From a virus, in the IMG/VR virus record IMGVR_UViG_3300035698_035465, positions 1 to 20,055 of that record: a DNA stretch of 20,055 nucleotides. One strand, given 5' to 3'. The number at the start of each line of letters is the position of its first letter. Within the stretch, counting starts at the first letter, position 1. The position numbers and the translations under genes were made by a program. Below, piece after piece: positions 7,603 through 13,703 of the stretch. The notes below the pieces were generated by a model, which saw nothing but the letters and a program-made list of their open reading frames with translations, had not been told where the DNA came from and did no database searches.

Positions 7603-9776
7603 GCGGGGACGTGATCGATCTGGACCGCTGGCGCGACTTCAACGACGCCGAGCCGCAGCGGCTCGATGATACCCGGCCATGGGACGGTGCCGAAAGCACC
7701 GAAGACATCAAGGCGCGCATGCTCGCCAACATTCGAGGCGTGCTGTCATACCTGTTGCCGGGCGGCGTGTTCCAGCGGGGCAAGTTTCTGGTCGGCGATA
7801 TCTCTGGTAACCGGGGCGACAGCCTCACCGTCGAGTTGTCCGGTCCCAAGGCCGGCATGTGGCACGACTTCGCCACCAAGGAAGGCGGCGACATCATCGG
7901 CTTATGGGCGGCGGTGACCGGCCGGGACACCCGGACCGAGTTCCCCGCCATCATGGACGACATCCGCGAATGGCTGGACGGCCGCAGCAGGACCCTTCAT
8001 GACGACCGGGCGGACAAGGCCCAGGCCAAAGCTCCCCCTTCCGACGATCTCGGGCCGGTGACGGCCAAATGGGATTACCTGGACGAGAAAGGCGTTCTGC
8101 TGGCCTGCGTCTATCGCTACGACCCACCCGGCGGGAAGCAGTTCCGCCCCTGGGACGTCCGCGCCCGCAAGATGAAGGCCCCGGACCCACGCCCGATCTA
8201 CAACCGGCCCGGCATCAAGAACGCCACCGAGGTCGTCCTGGTCGAAGGCGAGAAAGCGGCGGAAGCGCTCATACAACAGGGCGTCTGCGCCACCACGGCC
8301 ATGAACGGCGCTTCCGCTCCGGTCGCCAAGACCGACTGGTCGCCGCTTACGGCCAAGCGGCTGGTGATCTGGCCCGACAAGGATAGCGCCGGCTGGCGGT
8401 ACGCGGAGGCAGCCGGACGGGCGGCGCTGGAGGCGGGCGCCGTTTCCGTCGCGATCCTCATGCCGCCCGACGACAAGCCCGACAAATGGGATGCGGCGGA
8501 CGCGGTCGAAGAGGGCATGGACGTGGCAGAGTTCATCGCCACGGGCGAACGCCAAACAGTCCATTCCGAGAAGAGATCGCTCGATCTCAACGACTGGCAC
8601 GCGACCCGCTACGCAGGCGATGCGCCCGAGCAGCGTTTCTTGGTCGATGGCTCGTTCCCCATGGGTGTGGTCTCGATCCTGGCTGCCATGGGCGACACCG
8701 GCAAGGGCATGATGACTCTCGACCTGGCGCTGTCGGTCGCCACCGGCTGTCCAGGATCGGTCTCGGTCTGTCCCGAACCCCTGGCTTTCGGCGGCGCGGT
8801 CCGAGAGTTCGGCGCCGCCGTCATTTTCACCGCAGAGGACGACCAGGGAGAAGTCCATCGCCGTCTGCAACGCCTTGATCCCGAGGAGCATCGACTCGAA
8901 CAACCCGAACGCCTGATCGTCGTGCCCCTGCCCAACGCCGGCGGTCCCATTCCTCTGGTCGTGTCCGGTAGGGATGGCCCGGAGATCACGTCGCAGTTCC
9001 GGATGCTTCGCGATCAGATCATGCGCCTTCGGGAGTTGAAACTGGTGGTATTCGACCCGCTGGCGTCGTTCATCCATGCCGACGTCACCTCCGACCCGGC
9101 GGCCGGCAGCTTCGCAACGGGATTGCTGGCGAGCCTCGCCACGGAAACCGGCGCGGCGGTGATGGTCGCGCACCACATGCGCAAACCCCAGGGCAACCGG
9201 CCAATCTCGACCGTCGAACAGGCTCGCGACGCCGTGCGCGGCACCAGCGCCATCGTCGACGGGGTGCGCATGGTCTACGCCCTCTGGCCGGCGCCTGAGG
9301 AGCATCAGGGCTATGTGTTGAAGGCGCTGGAAGAGCCCTTTTCCCGTAATGCCGTGTTTCAGGGCGCGGTGGTCAAGGCCAACGGTCCGGCCGACCGCAC
9401 GATCCGGACCTTCCTGCGCGCAGACACAGGCCTTCTGATCGACGTCACGCCGCGCCTTCGTGAACATCGCCGTCCGGTGCAGGATTTGATAGATACGCTC
9501 GTCGCGGCGATCGCCCGCGCTGCGGAAAACGGCCACCCCTACACCCACACCGGCGGAACGGGCATTTATCAGCAGCGCCACCGCCTGCCCGCCGAGTTCC
9601 GGGAAATGGGCAGAAAGCGGATTCAGGACATGGCCCAGGAACTCCTCAACGACGGCGTTCTGGTTAAAGGCATGGCCTCTGGCTCGAAGGAAGACAAGTG
9701 GCTGGATGTCCCAACCGGGCCGTTCGCACGCGGCGTTGGAGAGTTTGTGCACGGCGCTGACGAGGGAGAAAATTGA
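7599..9776 (+). CDS. Primase (TOPRIM)-RepA-like hexameric helicase fusion (725 aa)
   Basis: This is a two-part replication enzyme. The N-terminal half has a DUF-type primase front (MWHDFATKEGGDIIGL, residues 87-102) and a TOPRIM domain with E216 in LVEGEK and the DKD metal site 260-262 (LVIWPDKDSAGW). No cysteine zinc finger precedes it. From about residue 345 follows a RecA-like AAA_25/RepA helicase: Walker A GDTGKG (365-370), acidic loop FTAEDDQ (410-416), Walker B VVFD (483-486), and AHHMRK plus RGTSAIVDGVR (524-557) as sensor elements. The C-terminal 100 residues look like a winged helix. It would unwind and prime the phage origin. A frame start at 7554 exists, but ATG 7599 is preferred because it overlaps the nuclease stop (ATGA) and gives the natural N-terminus. 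The GTTGCCA repeat array starts 15 bases after its stop. Confidence 0.93.
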   Translation: MSGDVIDLDRWRDFNDAEPQRLDDTRPWDGAESTEDIKARMLANIRGVLSYLLPGGVFQRGKFLVGDISGNRGDSLTVELSGPKAGMWHDFATKEGGDIIGLWAAVTGRDTRTEFPAIMDDIREWLDGRSRTLHDDRADKAQAKAPPSDDLGPVTAKWDYLDEKGVLLACVYRYDPPGGKQFRPWDVRARKMKAPDPRPIYNRPGIKNATEVVLVEGEKAAEALIQQGVCATTAMNGASAPVAKTDWSPLTAKRLVIWPDKDSAGWRYAEAAGRAALEAGAVSVAILMPPDDKPDKWDAADAVEEGMDVAEFIATGERQTVHSEKRSLDLNDWHATRYAGDAPEQRFLVDGSFPMGVVSILAAMGDTGKGMMTLDLALSVATGCPGSVSVCPEPLAFGGAVREFGAAVIFTAEDDQGEVHRRLQRLDPEEHRLEQPERLIVVPLPNAGGPIPLVVSGRDGPEITSQFRMLRDQIMRLRELKLVVFDPLASFIHADVTSDPAAGSFATGLLASLATETGAAVMVAHHMRKPQGNRPISTVEQARDAVRGTSAIVDGVRMVYALWPAPEEHQGYVLKALEEPFSRNAVFQGAVVKANGPADRTIRTFLRADTGLLIDVTPRLREHRRPVQDLIDTLVAAIARAAENGHPYTHTGGTGIYQQRHRLPAEFREMGRKRIQDMAQELLNDGVLVKGMASGSKEDKWLDVPTGPFARGVGEFVHGADEGEN

Positions 9777-10141
9777 TGACCCGATTTTCTCCGTTGCCAA
9801 CCGTTACCAGCCGTTGCCAACCGCGTTTTGGCAACGTGTTTCCGTTGCCAATTACCACGTTGCCACTTGGTTACCAAATTTCTTTGGCAACGGAAAAATA
9901 TGCGCAACACCTTGAAAACATTGATGAAATCGGATCGGTCTCCGTTGCCAAAGCGCTCCGTTGCCAACCAGCAAAAACATCAATGATTTCAAAGGTTTCC
10001 ACGTTGCCACCTCCCCCTAAAGGGGGAGGAGTGTGCTTGGCAACACACACTCCTCCCACCAGTGATTGGGTTTTCCATTACCAGGCCGTTGCCACCCCCG
10101 ACCCGATGACCAGAACTGATTTCCATGGAGAGCCGATATGA
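9776..10141 (+). CDS. Doubtful ORF across the GTTGCCA repeat region (121 codons)
   Basis: The frame is open from ATG 9776 (sharing TGATG with the primase stop) to TGA 10141 (sharing ATGA with the resolvase start). It thus fits the coupled style of its neighbours. The predicted protein is low-complexity and unlike any family I know, with repeated Leu-Pro and Val-Ala steps and a PPPPKGGG patch near residues 79-86. The GTTGCCA repeats fall in all three phases of this frame and in both orientations, so they are not protein repeats. Nearby minus-strand frames are open too. It may be translated only to carry ribosomes through to the resolvase gene. I regard a functional protein as unlikely. Confidence 0.3.
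   Translation: MTRFSPLPTVTSRCQPRFGNVFPLPITTLPLGYQISLATEKYAQHLENIDEIGSVSVAKALRCQPAKTSMISKVSTLPPPPKGGGVCLATHTPPTSDWVFHYQAVATPDPMTRTDFHGEPI
9791..10094. repeat. Iteron-like array of GTTGCCA heptamers (11 exact, 2 variants, both orientations)
   Basis: Exact GTTGCCA occurs on the + strand at 9793, 9813, 9844, 9859, 9944, 9960, 10003 and 10088. It occurs on the - strand (TGGCAAC) at 9829, 9885 and 10038. GTTACCA variants lie at 9803 and 9870. The first three are perfect 10-base tandem units on 9791-9820 (CCGTTGCCAA, CCGTTACCAG, CCGTTGCCAA). Neighbouring starts are then 10, 10, 16, 15, 15, 11 and 15 bases apart, near one or one and a half helical turns. Opposed copies at 9812-9820, 9828-9836 and 9843-9851 form overlapping 9-bp inverted repeats. 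The array sits between primase-helicase and resolvase genes. It could be a phage origin with initiator sites or a multi-site operator; direct evidence for either is lacking. Confidence 0.85.
10010..10057. repeat. Two mutually exclusive hairpins inside the repeat region
   Basis: CCTCCCCC (10010-10017) pairs with GGGGGAGG (10022-10029) over a TAAA loop. GGGAGGAGTGTG (10024-10035) pairs perfectly over 12 bp with CACACTCCTCCC (10046-10057) over a ten-base loop that itself contains TGGCAAC. Both hairpins use 10024-10029, so only one can form at a time. No U-run follows either, so a plain intrinsic terminator is unlikely. Possible roles are origin cruciform or RNA switch ahead of the resolvase gene. 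Confidence 0.7.
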
Positions 10142-10668
10142 CCGCGACCGCATTGATCGAACCACTGACCGACCCTCTGACCGAACTAGGGGAAGGACAT
10201 CTTGTCGTCCTGGCCCTCGACCTCGGCACTTCGACCGGCTGGGCATTGCATGGTTCTGACCACGCGATAACCAGCGGTACCGTCGAGTTCAGAAACGACC
10301 GGTGGCAGGGTGGCGGTATGCGCTTCCTGCGGTTCAAGCGGTGGCTCACCGAGATTAAGCAGATGGCCGGTGGTCTGGACGCGGTGTTCGTCGAGGAAGT
10401 CCGTCGCCACGTCGGCGTCGATGCCGCCCACGCTTACGGTGGTTTTCTCGCCCACGTCACCGCCTGGTGCGAACACCACGAAATTCCCTACGAGGCCGTG
10501 CCCGTCGGCACCATCAAGCGCCACGCTACCGGCAAGGGCAACGCCAACAAGGACGCGGTGATCGCCGCCATGCGCGGCCGTGGATTTAATCCCGCCGACG
10601 ACAACGAAGCTGATGCCTTGGCGCTGCTCTGCTGGGCCATGGATCATCGCATGGGAGGGCCGTCATGA
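10138..10668 (+). CDS. RuvC-like Holliday-junction resolvase, phage type (176 aa)
   Basis: This is an RNase H-fold nuclease of the RuvC group. The first strand LVVLALDLGTSTGWA carries D28. The second acidic site is E86/E87 in VFVEEVRRHVG. A conserved GTIKRHATGKGNANKDAVI helix region (124-142) corresponds to the RuvC segment that contacts the junction. The C-terminal acidic motif PADDNEADALAL (152-163) supplies the last metal ligands (around D154, D155, D159). Length is close to RuvC (about 170 aa). In the phage it would resolve branched DNA before packaging. ATG 10138 overlaps the end of the doubtful upstream frame by ATGA and the gene's own stop overlaps the next start the same way. A GAGAG weak ribosome site precedes it. 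Confidence 0.87.
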   Translation: MTATALIEPLTDPLTELGEGHLVVLALDLGTSTGWALHGSDHAITSGTVEFRNDRWQGGGMRFLRFKRWLTEIKQMAGGLDAVFVEEVRRHVGVDAAHAYGGFLAHVTAWCEHHEIPYEAVPVGTIKRHATGKGNANKDAVIAAMRGRGFNPADDNEADALALLCWAMDHRMGGPS

Positions 10669-10859
10669 AATGGCACCCGAAGGGCTACGGCGGCGAACGC
10701 CGGTCACCGGATCAAGTCAAGCGGGAAGGTTGGCGCGAACAGGGCTTGCTGGCCGTCTCCGTCGAGGACGAGCGTCTGACTTGGCCCGAACGGGAACTGG
10801 TCAAACAACTCGGAGAAAAACTCTACGGCAAGCTTCGGGAGGAAGCCTATGAGCGATAA
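10665..10859 (+). CDS. Small charged hypothetical protein (64 aa)
   Basis: This is a 64-residue protein with about one third charged residues and no cysteine. It starts MKWHPKGYGGERRSPDQVKREGW and is probably mostly helical after residue 35 (WPERELVKQLGEKLYGKLREE). I do not recognise a family. The ATG overlaps the resolvase stop (ATGA), and the end overlaps the next gene by 11 bases, so it is co-translated with both neighbours. The tight coupling on both sides is the main reason for calling it real. It may be a small nucleic-acid-binding or regulatory protein; that is a guess from its charge. Confidence 0.8.
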   Translation: MKWHPKGYGGERRSPDQVKREGWREQGLLAVSVEDERLTWPERELVKQLGEKLYGKLREEAYER

Positions 10860-11292
10860 GCGATGGACACCCTCTCTGGTAGAGGAACGGCTAGTGGAAG
10901 CCGCCGACGTTTTGAAGCGGCTGCCCGAGGAGCGGGTGCAGGGGTATTTCTCCGTCTGGCCCGAGGTCGTTCGCAGTGTCTATGACGCATTCGGCTGGCA
11001 TGATCCGGTACTCAAGCGCCCCTGGCCGTCACCGGCGTCCATCGATCGCATGGACGAGACAATGACCTGGCTCGGGTGGTTGGAGCCGGACGTGGCGAAG
11101 ATCGTCTGGTTTCGGGCGTCAGGAAGCCGCTGGAAATCCATCTGCGCAAAGGTCGGATTGCAGCGAACGGCGGTCCATCAGCGCTATCTTTTTGGCCATT
11201 GTGTCATTGCCTGGAGGCTTAATGGCCGGCGAGTTCCGCGTAACCGTTCGCGGCGGCACGTGATTGCGATGGTCCAATCGGCGAAGGCGTGA
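10849..11292 (+). CDS. DUF6362-like protein with a sigma/HTH-like region (147 aa)
   Basis: The pattern matches what I remember of DUF6362 from alphaproteobacterial prophages: W-x-P at the start, an EAADVLKRLPEERVQGYFSVWP helix block (17-38), the SIDRMDETMTWLGWLEPD segment (64-81) and the VWFRASGSRWKSICAKVGLQRTAVHQRY stretch (86-113). The last part reads as a helix-turn-helix, with GLQRTAVHQRY as the recognition helix, similar to sigma-factor region 4. The C-terminus is strongly basic (NGRRVPRNRSRRH). It should therefore bind DNA, possibly as a late-gene regulator, since it ends the early operon. The start is fixed by GGGAGGA five bases upstream. Its stop is followed by a hairpin. Confidence 0.88.
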   Translation: MSDKRWTPSLVEERLVEAADVLKRLPEERVQGYFSVWPEVVRSVYDAFGWHDPVLKRPWPSPASIDRMDETMTWLGWLEPDVAKIVWFRASGSRWKSICAKVGLQRTAVHQRYLFGHCVIAWRLNGRRVPRNRSRRHVIAMVQSAKA

Positions 11293-11303
11293 GTAGTGGA
11301 TAG

Positions 11304-11326
11304 AAAGGTGTTCGGCGAACACTTTT
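11304..11326 (+). terminator. Hairpin after the DUF6362-like gene: terminator or operator
   Basis: AAAGGTGTTCG and CGAACACTTTT flank a single G (11304-11326) and pair with one G-U, giving about ten base pairs and a three-base loop in RNA. It begins 11 bases after the stop and ends in TTTT within the stem, which is consistent with a short intrinsic terminator. In DNA, GTGTTCG-G-CGAACAC (11308-11322) is a palindrome and could equally bind a repressor dimer. Confidence 0.45.
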
Positions 11327-11678
11327 CGCGCGGACAGAACCGACCGAAATGGCTATGATTTTCGCTATCCTCAGGAGAGGCGCACCCGGAACAGGGCGGC
11401 GCTTCAAAGCGAGGAATTCCATCGAATTTGTGAGTGAAAAATGGTTCCTTCCCGGGCCATTACGTATGCTGGCGGGCACAGCCCGACACTTTCCTAGTGA
11501 CAACCTGAAAAAAGCCATTTCGTTTCGTTTCGAGCGCGGCGGGAATCCGCTGTAGGCCGCTGTGGACGTGGCTCACAGCGTTATCGCCACGCTTCGCGAA
11601 AGCGAAATGGAACGCCGGGCCATTTCGTTTCAAACCGAAATGCCTTCACAACCCAACAACCTTTTCGAAGAGACAGCA
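11327..11678 (+). promoter_or_regulatory. Non-coding stretch with repeated CGAAATGG sites before the methyltransferase gene
   Basis: This region holds no convincing gene. The octamer CGAAATGG appears at 11345-11352 and 11603-11610, its complement CCATTTCG at 11515-11522 and 11620-11627, and a one-mismatch copy CGAAATGC at 11636-11643. The 11603 and 11620 copies form an inverted repeat with a nine-base spacer, and the copies at 11515 and 11620 are each followed by GTTTC-type extensions. Such spaced, inverted short repeats in front of a methyltransferase gene suggest operators of its expression. I see no clear promoter boxes. A GGAATTCC palindrome is at 11413-11420. Confidence 0.5.
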
Positions 11679-12986
11679 GTGAGCGCTCAAATCATCAACA
11701 TCGGCGACAAGATCAAGATGGTCGCCATTGGCGATCTGTCCTGCCACCCGGACAATCCGCGCCGGGGAGACGTGGAGGCGATCCGCGCCAGCATCAGCGC
11801 CAACGGATTTTACGGGGCACTCGTGGTGCAGCGATCTTCAGGCTACATCCTGGCAGGCAATCATCGGTTCATGGCGGCGCAGGCGGAGGGGCTGGACAAG
11901 GTTCCGGTCATCTACGTGGATGCCAGCGACGAGGATGCCAAGGCCATCCTGGTCGGCGACAACCGACTGTCCGATCTGGCCGAGAACGATCCGGCATTGC
12001 TTGCTGCCTTGTTGCAGGCAATCCAGACCCGAGAGCAGGGGCTGACCGGCACCGGATATTCCGATGACGACCTTGCCGAGCTGCTGGCTGCGGGGATCGA
12101 TGGGGATGAAGGTCTTGCTGGCGAGGATGAGGTTCTAGAACCTCCCGCCAACCCTGTCACCAAAGCCGGCGACCTGTGGCTCCTTGGCGACCACCGTCTG
12201 TTGTGTGGTGACAGCACCAATGCGGATGACGTGAAGCGCCTGATGAACGGCGAACGCGCCATCCTGTTCGCCACCGATCCTCCCTATCTGGTCGACTACG
12301 ACGGCACCAACCATCCGGGCTCGAAGAGCAAGCCGGTGGCCGACAGCAAGAACAAGGACTGGTCGGAAACCTACGGCGTCACCTGGGATGACTCCCGTCA
12401 AGGGCCTGATCTCTATCAAGGGTTCATCAAGGCGGCGATCGCCGAGGCCATCAAGCCCAATGCCGCCTGGTACTGCTGGCACGCCAGCCGCCGCCAGGCC
12501 ATGGTCGAGGCGGTCTGGGTCGAGATGGGCGCCTTCGTGCATCAGCAGATCATCTGGTCAAAGGACCGGCCAATTCTGACCCGGTCACATTATCTCTGGC
12601 AGCACGAACCCTGCCTGTTCGGCTGGATCAAGCGCAACAAGCCGCCGCGGGTGTCGGAGGATTATCTCGGCACCGTCTGGCAGATTGCCTCGCTCGAGGG
12701 CGAGGACCGGCCCGACCATCCGACGCCGAAGCCGCTGGACTGCTTCGCCACGCCGATGCGCCAGCACGTCAAGAAAGGCGGCCTGTGTTACGAGCCGTTC
12801 TCGGGCTCGGGTTCGCAGATTATCGCCGGTGAGAGTACCGGGCGCAGGGTCTTCGCCATGGAGATCAGCCCGGCCTATGTGGACGTAGCGATCATGCGAT
12901 GGCAGAAAGCAACCGGCAAGGACGCTACGCTGGACGGCGACGACCGGACGTTTAACGAGATCAAAGAGGGGAGGATCGCGGCATGA
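11679..12986 (+). CDS. ParB-like domain fused to a DNA (N6-adenine or N4-cytosine) methyltransferase (about 435 aa)
   Basis: Numbering is from GTG 11679. Residues 10-120 are a ParB/sulfiredoxin-like domain (MVAIGDLSCHPDNPR, then ILAGNHRFMAA at about 57-67). Residues about 160-420 are a beta-class amino-methyltransferase: catalytic DPPY (200-203) comes before the SAM-binding EPFSGSGS (372-379), with HPTPKPLD (347-354) ahead of it. It would methylate adenine or cytosine in phage DNA for protection or regulation. No restriction partner is present. The start is uncertain. The frame is open from GTG 11562, with ATG at 11607 and 11640, but these overlap the CGAAATGG repeats and lack ribosome sites, while GTG 11679 has GAAGAGA five bases before it. 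The end overlaps the membrane-protein gene by ATGA. Confidence 0.9.
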   Translation: MSAQIINIGDKIKMVAIGDLSCHPDNPRRGDVEAIRASISANGFYGALVVQRSSGYILAGNHRFMAAQAEGLDKVPVIYVDASDEDAKAILVGDNRLSDLAENDPALLAALLQAIQTREQGLTGTGYSDDDLAELLAAGIDGDEGLAGEDEVLEPPANPVTKAGDLWLLGDHRLLCGDSTNADDVKRLMNGERAILFATDPPYLVDYDGTNHPGSKSKPVADSKNKDWSETYGVTWDDSRQGPDLYQGFIKAAIAEAIKPNAAWYCWHASRRQAMVEAVWVEMGAFVHQQIIWSKDRPILTRSHYLWQHEPCLFGWIKRNKPPRVSEDYLGTVWQIASLEGEDRPDHPTPKPLDCFATPMRQHVKKGGLCYEPFSGSGSQIIAGESTGRRVFAMEISPAYVDVAIMRWQKATGKDATLDGDDRTFNEIKEGRIAA

Positions 12987-13210
12987 GGCAGTCGAGACGG
13001 ATGTCGATGGCGGAATCATTGACCAACGTAGCGGTCGGCTACGGTATTGCCGTCGCGACGCAGATCGCGGTGTTTCCGCTGTTCGGCCTGGAGGTGCGGT
13101 TGTCCGATAACTTGGTCATCGGTGCTGTCTTCACCATTGTGAGCATTATTAGAAGCTATTCCCTGCGCCGGCTGTTCGAAGCGATCCGGGTTCGCAAGGT
13201 CTGGTCGTGA
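12983..13210 (+). CDS. Small two-helix membrane protein, DUF7220-like (75 aa)
   Basis: A basic N-terminus (MRQSRRMS) is followed by two hydrophobic helices, residues about 13-34 (LTNVAVGYGIAVATQIAVFPLF) and 42-58 (NLVIGAVFTIVSIIRSY), then a basic tail (LRRLFEAIRVRKVWS). This hairpin should sit in the inner membrane with both ends inside. I recall this sequence type as DUF7220 in alphaproteobacterial phages; the role is unknown. Holin-like or superinfection functions can be imagined but nothing shows them. The ATG overlaps the methyltransferase stop (ATGA), so it is translated with it, and a GC-rich hairpin follows three bases after its own stop. Confidence 0.85.
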   Translation: MRQSRRMSMAESLTNVAVGYGIAVATQIAVFPLFGLEVRLSDNLVIGAVFTIVSIIRSYSLRRLFEAIRVRKVWS

Positions 13211-13212
13211 CA

Positions 13213-13236
13213 CCGCCGCCCCCGGAAGGGCGGCGG
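13213..13236. terminator. GC-rich hairpin between converging operons
   Basis: CCGCCGCCC (13213-13221) pairs perfectly with GGGCGGCGG (13228-13236) over a six-base CCGGAA loop. It lies three bases after the rightward stop and twenty bases from the leftward stop at 13257. That place and strength suggest a two-way transcription stop. No T-run follows on either strand, so it may need Rho or act only as a 3' end stabiliser. Confidence 0.55.
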
Positions 13237-13256
13237 CATCGAACTCCGAACCGACT

Positions 13257-13478
13257 TTAATTATTGGGTCGGCCGAAATAGACGTGGATCATCCGTTGGA
13301 CGGTGTCGTCATCGGTCTCACCCGGCAGACGCAGGTCCTGGAGCCGTTCGTAGGTGTCTTCCTCGACCGGAACGAGCCAATCGCCGTCCGCCATGCGTTT
13401 CGCCGTCGAGCGGAACGGCAGGATGGCGACTTCGGCGATGGCGCGGTAAGTCGCTTCGCTGACCTTGATGGTTTTCAT
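13257..13478 (-). CDS. Small hypothetical protein, last gene of the leftward operon (73 aa)
   Basis: This is a 73-residue soluble protein beginning MKTIKVSEATYRAIAEVAI and ending HVYFGRPNN. The start (KTIKVSEATYRAIAE) resembles the strand-helix opening of ribbon-helix-helix or antitoxin-type proteins, and a second segment TYERLQDLRLPGETDDDTVQRMI repeats the style. No toxin partner is adjacent, so an antitoxin label would be unsupported. The frame is open further upstream on the minus strand, but the ATG at 13478 is preceded by AAGGAG (13492-13487) at a good distance. That ribosome site touches the stop of the preceding gene. It probably regulates something small; this is inference. Confidence 0.8.
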   Translation of the reverse strand: MKTIKVSEATYRAIAEVAILPFRSTAKRMADGDWLVPVEEDTYERLQDLRLPGETDDDTVQRMIHVYFGRPNN

Positions 13479-13491
13479 CGGGCTATCTCCT

Positions 13492-13692
13492 TCATTCGCC
13501 GACGCGATCGACGGCGGTGACGTAGGCATCGCCCTGGTTCCAGGAACCGTCGTCGAGCCGCCATTCGGTGTCGTCGCTGGCCCAGAGCTTCTCAAAAGCA
13601 CGGCCCTCGGCCTGCTCCGGCGTTTCCGCCTGGACCTCGATGACGGTGCTCTCGGTGACGTCGCGGGTGATGATCACGGTGTAGTTCGCCAT
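13492..13692 (-). CDS. Small hypothetical protein, DpnD/PcfM-like in style (66 aa)
   Basis: It begins MANYTVIITRDVTESTVIEVQAETPEQAEGRAFEKL. An opening beta strand, a second strand with EV and a helix rich in Glu and Ala recall the short phage/plasmid DpnD-PcfM-like proteins. The second half is acidic with several Trp (WASDDTEWRLDDGSWNQGD). The function is unknown. ATG 13692 has GGAG eight bases before it. An ATG at 13704 that shares TGATG with the upstream stop would add four residues and cannot be excluded. Its stop overlaps the ribosome site of the next gene, so the two are coupled. Confidence 0.78.
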   Translation of the reverse strand: MANYTVIITRDVTESTVIEVQAETPEQAEGRAFEKLWASDDTEWRLDDGSWNQGDAYVTAVDRVGE

Positions 13693-13703
13693 GGCGGTCT
13701 CCA

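Noticed and set aside
7902-9800. 632-codon open frame on the minus strand
   Set aside because: It is antisense to the primase-helicase, whose motifs are unmistakable. Long antisense frames are common in GC-rich DNA, and its product shows no domain.
9791-10094. CRISPR array
   Set aside because: Units are only 7-10 bases, occur in both orientations, and have no uniform unique spacers or cas genes. The Cas4-like nuclease nearby belongs to the replication operon.
11349-11555. 68-codon frame before the methyltransferase gene
   Set aside because: It has no ribosome site, no family resemblance and lies among operator-like repeats. The opposite strand is open as well.
11679-12986. Restriction-modification system
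   Set aside because: The methyltransferase has no endonuclease neighbour in the window, so it is treated as an orphan phage methyltransferase.
13257-13692. Toxin-antitoxin pair from the two smallest leftward genes
   Set aside because: One has an antitoxin-like opening, but neither shows a toxin motif. The resemblance is too slight for that label.
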